A stretch of 64,000 nt of DNA from Chlamydoabsidia padenii (taxonomy: Eukaryota > Mucoromycota > Mucoromycetes > Mucorales > Cunninghamellaceae): assembly GCA_025330725.1 (NCBI GenBank), contig JAIWND010000004.1:1302001-1366000 (forward strand), given 5' to 3'. Positions within the stretch are counted from its first letter, which is position 1; each line of letters opens with the position of its first letter. This document shows positions 37,690-50,233 of the stretch, one piece after another. Position numbers and translations under genes: made by a program. The notes under the pieces are model-generated. The model did not search any database. It saw nothing but the letters and a program-made list of their open reading frames with translations, and was not told the DNA's origin.

Positions 37690-38405
37690 TATTCTGCGTC
37701 CTTTTTTACAATAGACAGGGTAAAACGATCTTGAGGCTATGCTGCTCCATACAGTGGACTTGGTACAATGGACATTATGTAAACTTTGTTGGAAATAGGC
37801 TAAGGAATGCACATAATCACTTTTGTCATTAGCATCACTTGTTCATTAAGCTAGTAGAGCCCTCTCAAGATTCAAGGTGGGGGTAAGCGGGTTTTGAAAT
37901 AAGTTTGTTCTCGTCTGTCCATTTTCATTCCACATCCTTTTTTTTTATCCAAAATTCAGGGTAAAACGATCTTGAGGCTATACTGCTCCATACAGTGGAC
38001 TTGGTACAATGGCCATTATGTAAAATTTGTGGGAAATAGGCTGAGGAATGCACATGGTCACTTTTGTCATTAGCATCGCTTGTTCATTAAGCCAGTAGAG
38101 CTTTCTTAAGATTCCAGGCGAGAGTAAGCGGGTTTTGAACCAAGTTTTATCTTGTGTGTCAATTTTCATTCTGCATCCTTTTTTTTTTAGAAAAGTCAGG
38201 GTAAAATGATCTTGAGGCTATACTGCTCCATACAGTGGACTTGGTACAATGGCCATTATGTAAACTTTGTTGGAAGTAGGCTAAGGAATGCTCTTGGCCT
38301 TTTTTGTCATGAGCATCACTTGTCCATTGAAGCAATAGAGCTGTCGCAAGATTCAAGGCGAGCGTAAGCGGAGTTTGACCTCGTCTGCCCATTTTCAATG
38401 TGGTT
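37690..38405 (-). repeat. Repeat family R, three tandem 240-bp units (inverted)
   Basis: GGGTAAAACGATCTTGAGGC (or AATGATC) begins at 37718, 37959 and 38199, a period of 241 and 240 bp. Each unit continues with GCTCCATACAGTGGACTTGG, TACAATGGnCATTATGTAAA and TCATTAGCATCnCTTGT, the reverse complement of the 4.8-kb and 25.9-kb copies. Each ends with TAAGCGGGTTTTGAAA-like sequence (37889, 38127; diverged at 38366). Divergence between units is a few percent, so amplification is not ancient. Confidence 0.8.
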
Positions 38406-38597
38406 TTGGTAGAAGTGAAAGGTTAGTATTCAAGTTAAATTTTTAACATCCGACAGCTTTTCGAACTTCTCTCATCTACCAGTCTTTATGAAACGTCTTG
38501 GCATCGGGCAGTGTATATTTTACGTCTCGGGTGAGGCACCCACACGAATTAGGGAATAGCTCAAATGAAATGTCTGTTGAATTACAACGTTTCGATT

Positions 38598-38610
38598 TTT
38601 CAAATCCCGC
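38598..38610 (-). promoter_or_regulatory. TTTCAAATCCCGC promoter element (DED1-like)
   Basis: Exact reverse complement of the recurring element, 83 bp before the helicase ATG, followed by a pyrimidine-rich leader. Confidence 0.5.
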
Positions 38611-38692
38611 ATTTTAGCGCTAAAGCAAATTGGTATATTTTTTTGACCTTTTAACTTTTTTCTTTTTTCTTCTTTCTTGTTTTCTGACAAAC

Positions 38693-40989
<2,297 letters not shown>

Positions 40990-41355
40990 ATCAACAATGT
41001 CTTATCTGATGAATCAAAAATGGACAAGAACAAATATCTCAAACTAGGATTAACCTTAGTATATTCCCCCCTGTCATTCTCCACTTGATGTACCTTCTAT
41101 TTATACATATTACCCTTTTATATCCCCTTTTAATGTCCTTTAACTACATATATAATTAAAACCACTTAGAATCCCAGGTAGGATATATACATTTCTCTTT
41201 TTTTTTTTTAACCTAGTAACTTTTGTCTATTGTACTGATTCTTACTAATAAATAAAATTTTTACAATGATGACTATCAACAAAACATAGAGGGAGTCTTT
41301 ATTATTATAAACAACTACAAAAGAGGGCTTCTTTTTTTATATGCAAATAAAATGA
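40990..41355. other. Convergent 3' flank, helicase / secreted protein
   Basis: Two facing sets of AATAAA-type signals (near 41250 and 41345). No gene seen. Confidence 0.5.
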
Positions 41356-41679
41356 TTAAGCAGGTCCACAAATAAAATAATGAGAAACCAACTCATTGCC
41401 ATTGTCTTTACGAAGAACAGTACCTTGGGTGAATAGGAGGGGTTCCAGAGTAGCCACAGGTAATGATTGACAAGTCGCATCTTCGTACAAGGCACAAGAC
41501 GACATGGTGTTGAATTGGATCGTGCTTAACTGAGCATCTTGATGTAAGGTAGGTGTACATTGTCCATACTCAATCTCTTTGGCCGATCCATCTTCATGTG
41601 TCAATGTAATAGGCCCAGCTGCTGCTTTGGCTAGTAGAGAAGACAAGAGTACAATGCAAAGTCGGGGATTTAAACGCAT
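41356..41679 (-). CDS. Small secreted protein with four cysteines
   Basis: Intronless, 107 residues. Start chosen at 41679 (MRLNPRL...). Residues 1-22 form a signal peptide (CIVLLSSLLAKAAAG). The mature ~85 residues have four Cys (YGQCTP, SSCALYEDATC, HYFICGPA), enough for two disulfides, and no membrane segment or GPI signal. The spacing resembles small extracellular proteins of saprobic fungi, but no family is recognised. A 50-nt A run lies 25 bp before the start codon and may affect expression. Confidence 0.65.
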   Translation of the reverse strand: MRLNPRLCIVLLSSLLAKAAAGPITLTHEDGSAKEIEYGQCTPTLHQDAQLSTIQFNTMSSCALYEDATCQSLPVATLEPLLFTQGTVLRKDNGNELVSHYFICGPA

Positions 41680-41702
41680 GATGTGCAAGTATGAATAGAG
41701 AT

Positions 41703-41703
<1 letters not shown>

Positions 41704-41753
<50 letters not shown>
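41704..41753. repeat. Poly-A tract, 50 nt
   Basis: Uninterrupted 50 A immediately upstream of the small secreted protein gene, within its likely 5' UTR or core promoter (T50 on the coding strand). Confidence 0.9.
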
Positions 41754-41754
<1 letters not shown>

Positions 41755-42022
41755 GATGGGGGTTATTTATACTCATCTGGGAAACAACGCCAAAAGGAGG
41801 AATCGGTCCGGCGTTAATGAACCAGACGAATGGGATGAACAGTGGCCCATGTCCTAACTCCTATTTTTTTTGTTTTCTTTTTGGAAGAAACCCGATAAAA
41901 GCACCACATGGTCAATCAAGGAGAGAGAAGCGCCGACGACTTGATTGGGTTATTAACCGCATGAATGATCGATAGGGATGAACTGGTCATTGTAAACCCT
42001 TTTTTGTCGGATATCAAAAAAG

Positions 42023-42035
42023 TTTCAAATCCCGC
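42023..42035 (-). promoter_or_regulatory. TTTCAAATCCCGC promoter element (Dad2-like gene)
   Basis: Exact reverse complement of the recurring element 95 bp before the ATG; a T31 run (42071-42101) follows in the leader. Confidence 0.5.
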
Positions 42036-42068
42036 TTTTGTGTCTTGTTTTTAATTCCCCTTTTTTTA

Positions 42069-42104
<36 letters not shown>

Positions 42105-42129
42105 TTCTCTCTCTCTCACGCACACACAC

Positions 42130-42512
42130 ATGGATCATAATACAAATCAACCACAACCAACGACATCAAGGGCGGCGAAACTGGACTATATACGGGAAAA
42201 AATCGAGGAAATGAAAACCTCGAATCAAATCAAGACTCAAAGTGCACAAATGGCACTCTACCTTGAAGAACTGGGTGATCAGGTGCAAATGGTATCTGAA
42301 GGCTCACGAAGTAAGTTGATAAGATTTGGTATACATGTTGTCCAAGCTAACTTGTTTTAAAATGTATTCTTGTAGGTGCTGCTAATGTGTATGGGAATTG
42401 GGCTCAAGTGTTTAGAACGATGGGTGTGATGAATAATGAATCGGGACCATACGCCAGTAATCCTACTATAATCAACCTACCGAGACGTAATAATGATACT
42501 GATATACCTTAG
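42130..42512 (+). CDS. DAD2: DASH complex subunit Dad2
   Basis: Outer-kinetochore DASH/Dam1 ring component coupling kinetochores to microtubules. Exons 42130-42310 and 42376-42512 encode 105 residues, typical for Dad2. The core is a coiled coil (KLDYIREKIEEMK...SAQMALYLEELGDQVQMVSEG) followed by the conserved second helix AANVYGNWAQVFRTM, the VLxNWxxVxRxI-type Dad2 signature. The tail is short and polar. Other DASH subunits have different second-helix motifs. Confidence 0.85.
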
Positions 42513-43554
42513 CACTTTATACTGATACAATAATAAACGTGTAATTCGAATTCCGGCTTTAGCGGTAAACAATAAAAAATGGGTTGACTTTTTTTATTCA
42601 ATCTCTCTTTTTATCATTGATAGACATTCTTGGCCCCCTCCCCTTTTTTTTTTTAACAACAGCACCACGATCCTTGCGATGAACCGCCGTTTCTTATAGT
42701 CTGTCACCCTTTTACTATTATTATCAACCTTATGGATCAATCACTCTCTAATATCCACAAAGATCTTGTTACAACAGGAGGATGGTACAAGTCCTATTGA
42801 ACTTTACAGGTTTATGGGGAAAAGGTGGTCAAAATGAAACTAGCAGGATTGATGTAAAGGAACAAAAAGGCAAGAACAAACGGAATGAATACGTGTGTAT
42901 TAATTAACATTGCCTTTATATGTGTAGGAGTGATGGGGAATAACAACAACAACAGGATGGGGATTACCGATCTTAACGCTTGGTGGTTTGTTGATGCTCT
43001 GAAGGACCAGATAGTGGTAAGTACCTTTTTTTTTTATGTTTGCATGATAATGGCACTGGCTTGCTTATTGATATGTATGGTAGATGTATGTATATATGGC
43101 GAAGAAATCGACTGGGTATAATGGGAATACATTGCTACAATGAAACCACTTTTGCTATGTCACGACTACAATCACCAAATGACATTCACCTCTACCACTT
43201 GTCTGATTTCATCCATTGGAAGGAAATAATATACTTCTTTGTCAACGCATCGCACTCCTCAACTGATATCATGTGGATCCTGTCATGGGATCGGGGTCAA
43301 CGGGAAAGGAAACTGATCGGGTACAATGTGAAGCTTGTGGACTTGCCCTTCATCCAATCGACGGGTATCTTTATGATGATAGAATAGCATAGGATAGAAT
43401 AGCATTTGGACCTTGGATAAGCAAGGGTACGATTATAAAATAAAACATGTTTTACTTTTTTATTGTCTTACTTTTTTTTTTTTTTAATTGAAAAGATCGT
43501 CGGTCAGTTTTATTGTTTGTTTGCTTTTTTTTTTTATCTTGTTGATTTATTACT
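42513..43554. other. Intergenic with decayed coding-like fragments
   Basis: Short frames at 42731 (MDQSLSNIHKDLVTTGGWYKS, then stop), 42885-43121 and 43040-43387 (NETTFAMSRLQSPNDIHLYH...WILSWDRGQRERKL) suggest a degraded gene, but no domain or complete splice chain was found. Leader sequence of the next gene begins near 43470. Confidence 0.3.
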
Positions 43555-43985
43555 ATGAATACTAACACTGGGTACCAAGGTCAATATGATAATCGTGGAG
43601 GGGGTTATGATCTCGGAACTGGTGGCTATAATAATCAAGGGGCTGGGTATAATCAAGCTGGAGGGTACAATCAAGGGGCTGGGTATAATCAAAACGCTGG
43701 CTATAATCAAGGTGGGTACGATCAAAGTGGGTACAACCAGGGCTACTACAATCAAAGTGGTGTAGGCCAACAACAAGCAGGTTATCCACCAGCACAACAA
43801 GGACAACAGTCAGGCAATATGGCCGCCGATGGTGCGGCAGCATGGTAAAAAAAAAAAAAAAAAAGAATACAACAGCCAAGGGATCATGCTAAACATTCAT
43901 TTCCTCCTTGTTTTTTTTTAGTTGTGCGGGACTTTTGTGTTGTTGTTGTGCCGAGACATGCGTTCAATTGTGTACCATAATGTAG
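43555..43985 (+). CDS. CYSTM-domain stress protein with GYNQ repeats
   Basis: Exons 43555-43844 and 43922-43985 join (GCATG|GTAAAA...TTTAG|TTGTGC) to give 117 residues. Residues ~1-85 are a Gly/Tyr/Asn/Gln repeat (GYNQGAGYNQ, YDQSGYNQ). The C-terminus is CCAGLLCCCCAETC, the cysteine-rich transmembrane module (CYSTM) found in small tail-anchored proteins linked to metal and stress tolerance. The module is encoded mostly by the second exon, so unspliced reading loses it. It probably sits at the plasma membrane with the N-terminus in the cytosol. The common promoter element is not seen upstream. Confidence 0.85.
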
Positions 43986-44131
43986 AAGAGGGCCTAAATT
44001 ACATAATGAAAACATTCATGCAAAAGTTCAAACCCCGTCATATGTAATAAACAAGATGTTAAAAACTTTATTGAGTAATTATATTAAACAAACAAATTCT
44101 AAATAAAGAGAGGGGGTAGGCATAGAGTATT

Positions 44132-45736
44132 TTATATTAAGGAGCCACCAGGGAATTGTCGCCTTGAACCTGTATTGAGTTGGTATTCCAGTATTGCATT
44201 TTCTAGACCTATAAAGAAGGGTTAATGTTGACAAACAAATAAGTAGGTTTAAACTTGCCTACAAACATTTTATGACTATCTGGGGAGAATGATAAGCCTG
44301 TGATGGATGTATCGCGATTAGCAGGACCGACTCGAAGTATTTGTTGAGTATCAAAAGTGCGAGCATCTATGATACTAACATGAGACACATGCTACAAAGA
44401 TATATATATATATATATATAAAAGTATGAGAAGAAATAAATGGGAGGAGGGGGGATCTTTACCTCTGAATAAGCCAAGAGATCGACAGCACCACCTTGAC
44501 TAAACTTGACACACCTAGCCGCGGTTTTCGTGATAGTATTCTATATAACAAGTCAGTCAATATCATCCTATAAACCTTTTCTTCTTCTTCTTTACCTGTT
44601 CCCCACCAAATTTACATAACGGTACTTGACTGCGAATATCCCATACATGTACAGTTCCATCTTGACTTGCTACGGCAAATTTTTCAGAAGAATGATTCCA
44701 AGACACTGAAAAGTTCGCATCACGAGAGGCTAGTAAAAATAAAAAAAAGAGAAAGTCATGGATGCATCCCCCCTCCAATACTTGCTTACCTGCCATTGTC
44801 GACATTTTTTCATAATGACCATTCGAGTTCAACTTGAATAGGTGTACAGTACTGTCATCACCTACAGATACCATCATGGATTCATCAGGACTAACCGAAG
44901 CTATTCAAAAAAAATCTAGTTTTCAGTCATCCAACCATTAGTAGTAAAAAAAAAGATCTATTACCTTGATTCACAGGAGATTGGAATTCGATAGTTTCCA
45001 ATTGTTGAAGCAGAGGTACCGAGAATATGCGAAGGGTGGCATCATTGTTGGAGACTAGTAAACGGAGATCTTGTCTTGATTTCGAAAAACAAAGTCCATT
45101 GTTAATACTACGGCTAGGAGATGCTAGAATGCTCCTAGGGTGAATTAAAATAATCAAGTTAAGAGATGATTTATTATATTTGTTTGTCTTACATTTTGTG
45201 ATGACTATTAATGTCACATAAAGTCAAATCACCTCGTTCTCCACCTGTTGCCCAATAGCCATGTCTATAGTTGTAAGAGGGAAAGAGAAAAGGATAAGGG
45301 GGGAAAATTCAAAAAGATAAAGTAAAAATCGGGATTTGAAAATTCCGGTCTTACCCAATTGTCATGCAGGAAGGAAAGTAGCCCAGATCTCTAATCAACG
45401 CTTGCCGTTGACAAGTCTTGTAATTATACTATCATAGCACACTTTTATCAGATCAATTCTCTCTCACTTGTAGACTTACTTTATATATTGTTTGCCCCAA
45501 TGGGAACAATAGTTCATGGTGAGGCAACACTAATACCTTGTCACGTAATTGCCAATGATGAACTGTCACTCTTTGTTCATGCACTTTGGGTGTGGGGTCA
45601 AGAAAGTAGGCACTGCCATCTCTTACAATACATAAAAAGTCAGTTTTTTTTTTTTTTTAGTTTCCCTGGTTGATTTTTTTGTATGTGTCTGGGTGCTTCT
45701 TTACTTGACGGTTAGTGTGGATTCAATAATGGTCAT
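44132..45736 (-). CDS. WD40-repeat protein (DUF2415-like)
   Basis: Ten exons (45705-45736, 45480-45621, 45355-45428, 45193-45264, 44965-45134, 44790-44900, 44596-44729, 44463-44540, 44259-44391, 44132-44208) encode 340 residues. WD40-type strands recur: GHGYWATGGERGDLTLCDI, LLVSNNDATLRIFSV, MVSVGDDSTVHLFKL, FAVASQDGTVHVWDIRS and GLSFSPDSHKMFVGLENAILEYQL, ending RRQFPGG. The last two match the layout of fungal DUF2415 WD proteins. The role is unknown; such proteins are scaffolds. The final intron uses a GC donor (GTAG|GCAAGT...TATAG|GTCTAG), needed to keep the frame. Intron 3 contains an exact TCGGGATTTGAAA. Confidence 0.85.
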
Positions 45737-45854
45737 AGTGTTGAATAAGAAGAAAAAGATGGAGGAAAATTAAACAAGAGAGACAAAGGTCATTTGTTTC
45801 CTTTGTTTCATACCGCATTATCAAATAGGGGGTTTTTTGTTCAATTTCCCAAAT

Positions 45855-45867
45855 TCGGGATTTGAAA
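45855..45867 (+). promoter_or_regulatory. TCGGGATTTGAAA promoter element (WD40 gene)
   Basis: Near-exact element 119 bp upstream of the minus-strand ATG at 45736. Confidence 0.5.
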
Positions 45868-47446
45868 TTCTCACTTTAGAAGAGTGAATTGTGGTGGGTG
45901 AGGTTTTCAAGGTCTCTCTTTCACTTTATTTTCTCTGATACACTCCCCCGTCAGCGGTAAAAAGGTAATCAACGTCAAGAACATAAAAATTAATATGGAA
46001 AAACTGATTCTTTAGATCTTCTTTGGACTATCGCTAGGATGATATATATATATATAACAAAGATCGACCTACTTGATTGCTATATCATTACTTCCAACTA
46101 GCTTTGGTGGCCATTCTTCTATGACTGGTAAGACAAGCATGTGTTGGGGGTTAAAGGTAAGTATTCTTTTCCACGGCTATATTAAATTCTTTTTATTTTA
46201 TAACTTTTTATCGGCAGGCTCGATTTTTGTCAAATATGTAAATAGTTGTGGGGACTGGCGATCATATAAAGGTAAAGTGGGATGATTCTTTTCCCATTGA
46301 CTTGGCTGATCCAACCTTCTATTATTCTTACCAGTAACCTTCGTCATATCATTCAATAAGGTGCTTATCAAACAGCATTGAACCCCCACATTAACTCCGA
46401 TGTGTATAGAACAAGTAAACCAAAAAACTATAAAGCTGACTCTGAATCACTCGATGCAACCTGACTCCACTGGGCTCACTTTTTTTTTTCTTCTTCTTCT
46501 TCTCATAGGAAGTGCGGTGAAACTCTTTAACCGACAATCAACCAATCAACATTGGTCAAACAACACAATATATAGCATCACTGTATCTCATCATCATCAT
46601 CATCATCATAACATAATTACTCTTTAGCACAGGAAGGATCTTAGACAACACATTGTCCTACGTACCATCAAATCTAGAATAGCCATAAACAGTATCTTAT
46701 TATCACATTATATGTTATTAGTATAGACTATATCTTTTTATATTAACTCAATAAAGCCAAGTTAACCTATTACTTTTTATCTCTCTCTATCCTCCAAAGA
46801 TTTACTGATGGAAAAAGATCTGTCAAATTCCAAATCCCGCCGCTTACCAAATGGAGATGCCCGGATTTGTAAGAGTGCAGCTCTTTTGTTGAATGACCCG
46901 AAAGTTCGGCTCGTTCTTCCTTACCTTAGTTGGTTTGTATATAATTCCATATACATATCCTTTACATGATGATATATGCTTACTGTATCGGAGTTGTAGT
47001 ATTATTACCAATAATCATGTAAGCGGCGATCATGGTATGTTCATAGTACCCTATTCATAGTGCCCCTTCCTCCCTTTTTTGTGTATTCTTCTTTCTTTTA
47101 AATAATGGCTGCATGATAGACTTTGATTATACATGTTTATCTTTCAATGGGATTTGTAATTTCATTCTAGTAGTTTATTTTTTACCCGATTCATAAGCTA
47201 GCGGCGACTGAATTGATAAATAAAAAGTCGTACGTGATGATGATGATGATGATGAAATGCATCTCCAAGTAACAAATGACAGCTCGGTAAATCATATCTC
47301 ATTTCCTATTCCATAGGTGAAAAAAAGAAAAGGGGAAATGGATTTACTCATCATTATAAAAACAAATAGGTATAACGAAAAACGTGTCTCTGTGATACTA
47401 TTGAACTAATATGACAGGTCGTATTGTCCAGAAATACTGGAAGCAT

Positions 47447-47459
47447 TTTAAAATCCCGC
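47447..47459 (-). promoter_or_regulatory. TTTAAAATCCCGC promoter element (velvet gene)
   Basis: Variant of the recurring element, 216 bp before the ATG with a long CT-rich leader between. Confidence 0.4.
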
Positions 47460-47675
47460 TTCGGCATTACAAATTTGAAAAAAGGTCGACTGAACCCAGA
47501 TGTCCGGATTTTTTCGTTATTTTAACTCTCTCTTTTTAATTCTTCTCTTATCCGGTTTTCTTCTTCTTTCTTTTACACTTTTTTTTCTTTTTCTCTTTAT
47601 CTTTCTTATTCTTATTCTTCTTTTACTTTACCACACTTGACATTGTCACTTTAGTTGAATTGACATTACTATTTT

Positions 47676-48268
47676 ATGGACAACATAACAACACAACGAC
47701 AAGAAGAAGAAGACCCTTCTGACCATCGATTCACCAACTCACCTTCCACACCAATAACCTCTCAATCAATATCATCCACTTCTTCTTTACCAGCACAATG
47801 GAAATCATCAGCGATCCCATTGAATCGACGTGAACAAGTCCATCGCTATGTAGGTCATATTCCCTCCTATACACCCAAGTCTACCTCCGCGTATGTATGA
47901 TAAAACAAAATAAAAAACTTGTGAAATGACACTCACCATCATTTTTATTACTATTATGCAATGCATTAATAGGAATAGAAGATATGAACTTGTCATTCGG
48001 GAACAACCCCAACAATGTCGAATGTCCGGATTTGGTGAAAAGGATCGTCGACCCATTGACCCTGCTCCTATTGTTCAACTGATTATCTATGAAGATGATC
48101 AACCTATTGACCTAAAGTAAGTAAAATAATGATCGCCAATGCTTAACTAACAAATCCTTTTAGAGAACAACAATACCCACTTTGCATACTACATGTTTCA
48201 TTATGGTCAGAAGATCAATCTCAACAATTGGATACAGTACAAATCATCAGTAGGAAAACAACATCAAC

Positions 48269-48303
<35 letters not shown>

Positions 48304-48888
48304 CCTCTTCCTCCTCCTTTTCGTCTATACCATTAATATCGTCCAGCTCTACACCCAATGTCACCAACCCAGTACGTACCATGATAGGCACACTCTCAAG
48401 TTCACCTTGTGTCTTGCGGGATCAACAACATCAATTAGGACTCTACTTTTCTTTCCCTGATATCGGCGTCAGGGTCGCCAAAACTTATTGTTTAAAATTC
48501 GATTTGGTGGTTTTGGAAGAGTAAGTAAAAAATAAAAATAAAAATAAAAAGCTTCTAGATCGCCAAATTGAAATGTGGGGGTGTTGTTTTTTGTTTATAG
48601 GTCTTCCCAAATGGGTGAATCCGTTGCTCATGTTTATTCGGATCCCTTTATTGCTTACTCTGTAAAAGGATTCCCTGGAATGAAAGGTAAAACAAACTAA
48701 ATAACTATCCAAAAAAAAAAAAGAAAAGAAAGGTGTGATGACTGATGGGGGTGGGTTTTTATTGTTGTGTAGAATCCAGTGACTTGGCTAAACATCTCTC
48801 AAGACAAGGTTTGAAAGTGTCTGTCAGACATTCTGTACGACCAAAGAAACGGAAAGATGGCAATAGCAACAAAGAAGACGATGACTAG
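47676..48888 (+). CDS. Velvet-domain transcription regulator
   Basis: Five exons (47676-47890, 47973-48116, 48164-48520, 48601-48686, 48773-48888) give 305 residues. Velvet proteins bind DNA with an NF-kB-like fold and link development, spore maturation and secondary metabolism. Velvet signatures: RRYELVIREQPQQCRMSGFG, EKDRRPIDPAPIVQLII, LHVSLWS, then after a Ser/Gln-rich loop (11 Q) LGLYFSFPDIGVRVAKTY, LKFDLVVLEE, SDPFIAYSVKGFPGM and SDLAKHLSRQGLKVSVR, ending in basic RPKKRKDG (possible NLS). The order and KGFPGM segment fit VelB/VosA-like members better than VeA. The loop inside the domain is where VelB proteins carry an insertion. Confidence 0.93.
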
Positions 48889-49067
48889 CATCCCTCCTAT
48901 CCCTCCCTATATAACTAATAGCATGGGTTAAATAAAAATTCATGTTGTAATCCTTACTAATAAAAAAACTCATGCATTGATCATCCTTATGGTTTTAAAT
49001 CCCCGATCCGGTATCTAGATTGTTGCTTATTTTTGGGGGCTACCCTTTCTGGTTGGAACGAAAAGGG

Positions 49068-49080
49068 GCGGGATTTGAAA
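49068..49080 (+). promoter_or_regulatory. GCGGGATTTGAAA promoter element (CCCH gene)
   Basis: Exact sense-orientation match 80 bp before the ATG, preceded by GGGG. Confidence 0.5.
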
Positions 49081-49159
49081 ATTATGTGTGGCTGGCATTG
49101 ATTTATAAAAATAACAAGAAAAAAAAGCGGCCCTTTTTTCCCTTTTTCTTTCTTTTGAT

Positions 49160-49295
49160 ATGACTCCTTCACAATCCTCGGGTGGACTGAATCTCAGTTT
49201 CATTAAAAGTCTTTTTGGATCAGCCAAAAAGAATGAAACAGCATCCAATACAACATCAGCTGCCACTTTACAAACTCAGCAATCCATCTTACAGC

Positions 49296-49348
<53 letters not shown>

Positions 49349-49700
49349 CCTGATCAAACAACGATTTCTCGACTGCACACTACTCTTGATCCACATCAGA
49401 AACCGACAACACAAACCAATGTAGTGACAACTAAACCAGCAGTACCACCACCATCACAACAAACACCAGTAATCCAAAGCTGTATAAAGACATTACCCGT
49501 AGCAGCACCCCCACCACCGATTAATAGTAGTATTCTGACTTCGCCACCAGGATCAGCGTCACCACAGAAATCAGTAGCTCACACTCCTTCATCACCACAC
49601 ACACTACCAACTAATACATGGACAAATCCAGCATCCCGTCCACAGGCAACTTGTATAGCACCACCTGGTAGATTGAATCAGTTGACACCAACCTCATTTC

Positions 49701-49732
<32 letters not shown>

Positions 49733-50189
49733 AAGGTGAAAAAGAAAGAAGGCAAGCGACAGCGATTGCAAAGGATCAGGCAAAAACAGAAAATGAATGA
49801 ATACAACAAGGTAATTGAATGATGTTAAAAAAAAAAAAAGCAGATGGAACTCATATTAATTATCTACATAGGGTCTTGACGATACTGAAAGACCGGATCT
49901 CGATTTTGATCAACTTCTTGCTCTTCATGAAGAAAAGAAAACAAAGGTAAAAGTAGTATCAGGTGGATTGGGATCGAGTCTTAACTAACCTTCTTTTTAA
50001 ATATCTTGGATGTTACAAGGCACCCGCGAATCACGCAAAGTTGCATGAAAAGGCGGGAAACGAAGCTGGAAATCAACCTTCTTTATCAGCACCACCACCT
50101 TTGACACCATCTGCAGTCATCAGTAAACAAGAAGCAGCATTTGTATCCAATCTATTAGACAGTCTGTTACAAACTGTATCACCAGTATC

Positions 50190-50233
<44 letters not shown>

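Larger units (their letters stand above)
45737..47675. other. Divergent intergenic with possible WD-like remnant exons
   Basis: Between 46076 and 46627 three short stretches flanked by good splice sites read SLLPTSFGGHSSMTG | SIFVKYVNSCGDWRSYKG | GSAVKLFNRQSTNQHW..., but a start and the rest are missing; likely a dead gene. Element-like TTCCAAATCCCGC at 46828 has no gene assigned. The velvet leader (CT-rich) begins near 47520. Confidence 0.3.

Noticed and set aside
42885..43387. Two overlapping frames proposed as a gene
   Set aside because: No domain, no splice chain and no conserved promoter layout; kept only as possible decayed sequence.
49215..49424. Polyasparagine frame overlapping the CCCH gene
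   Set aside because: It is the +1 reading of the CAA repeat.
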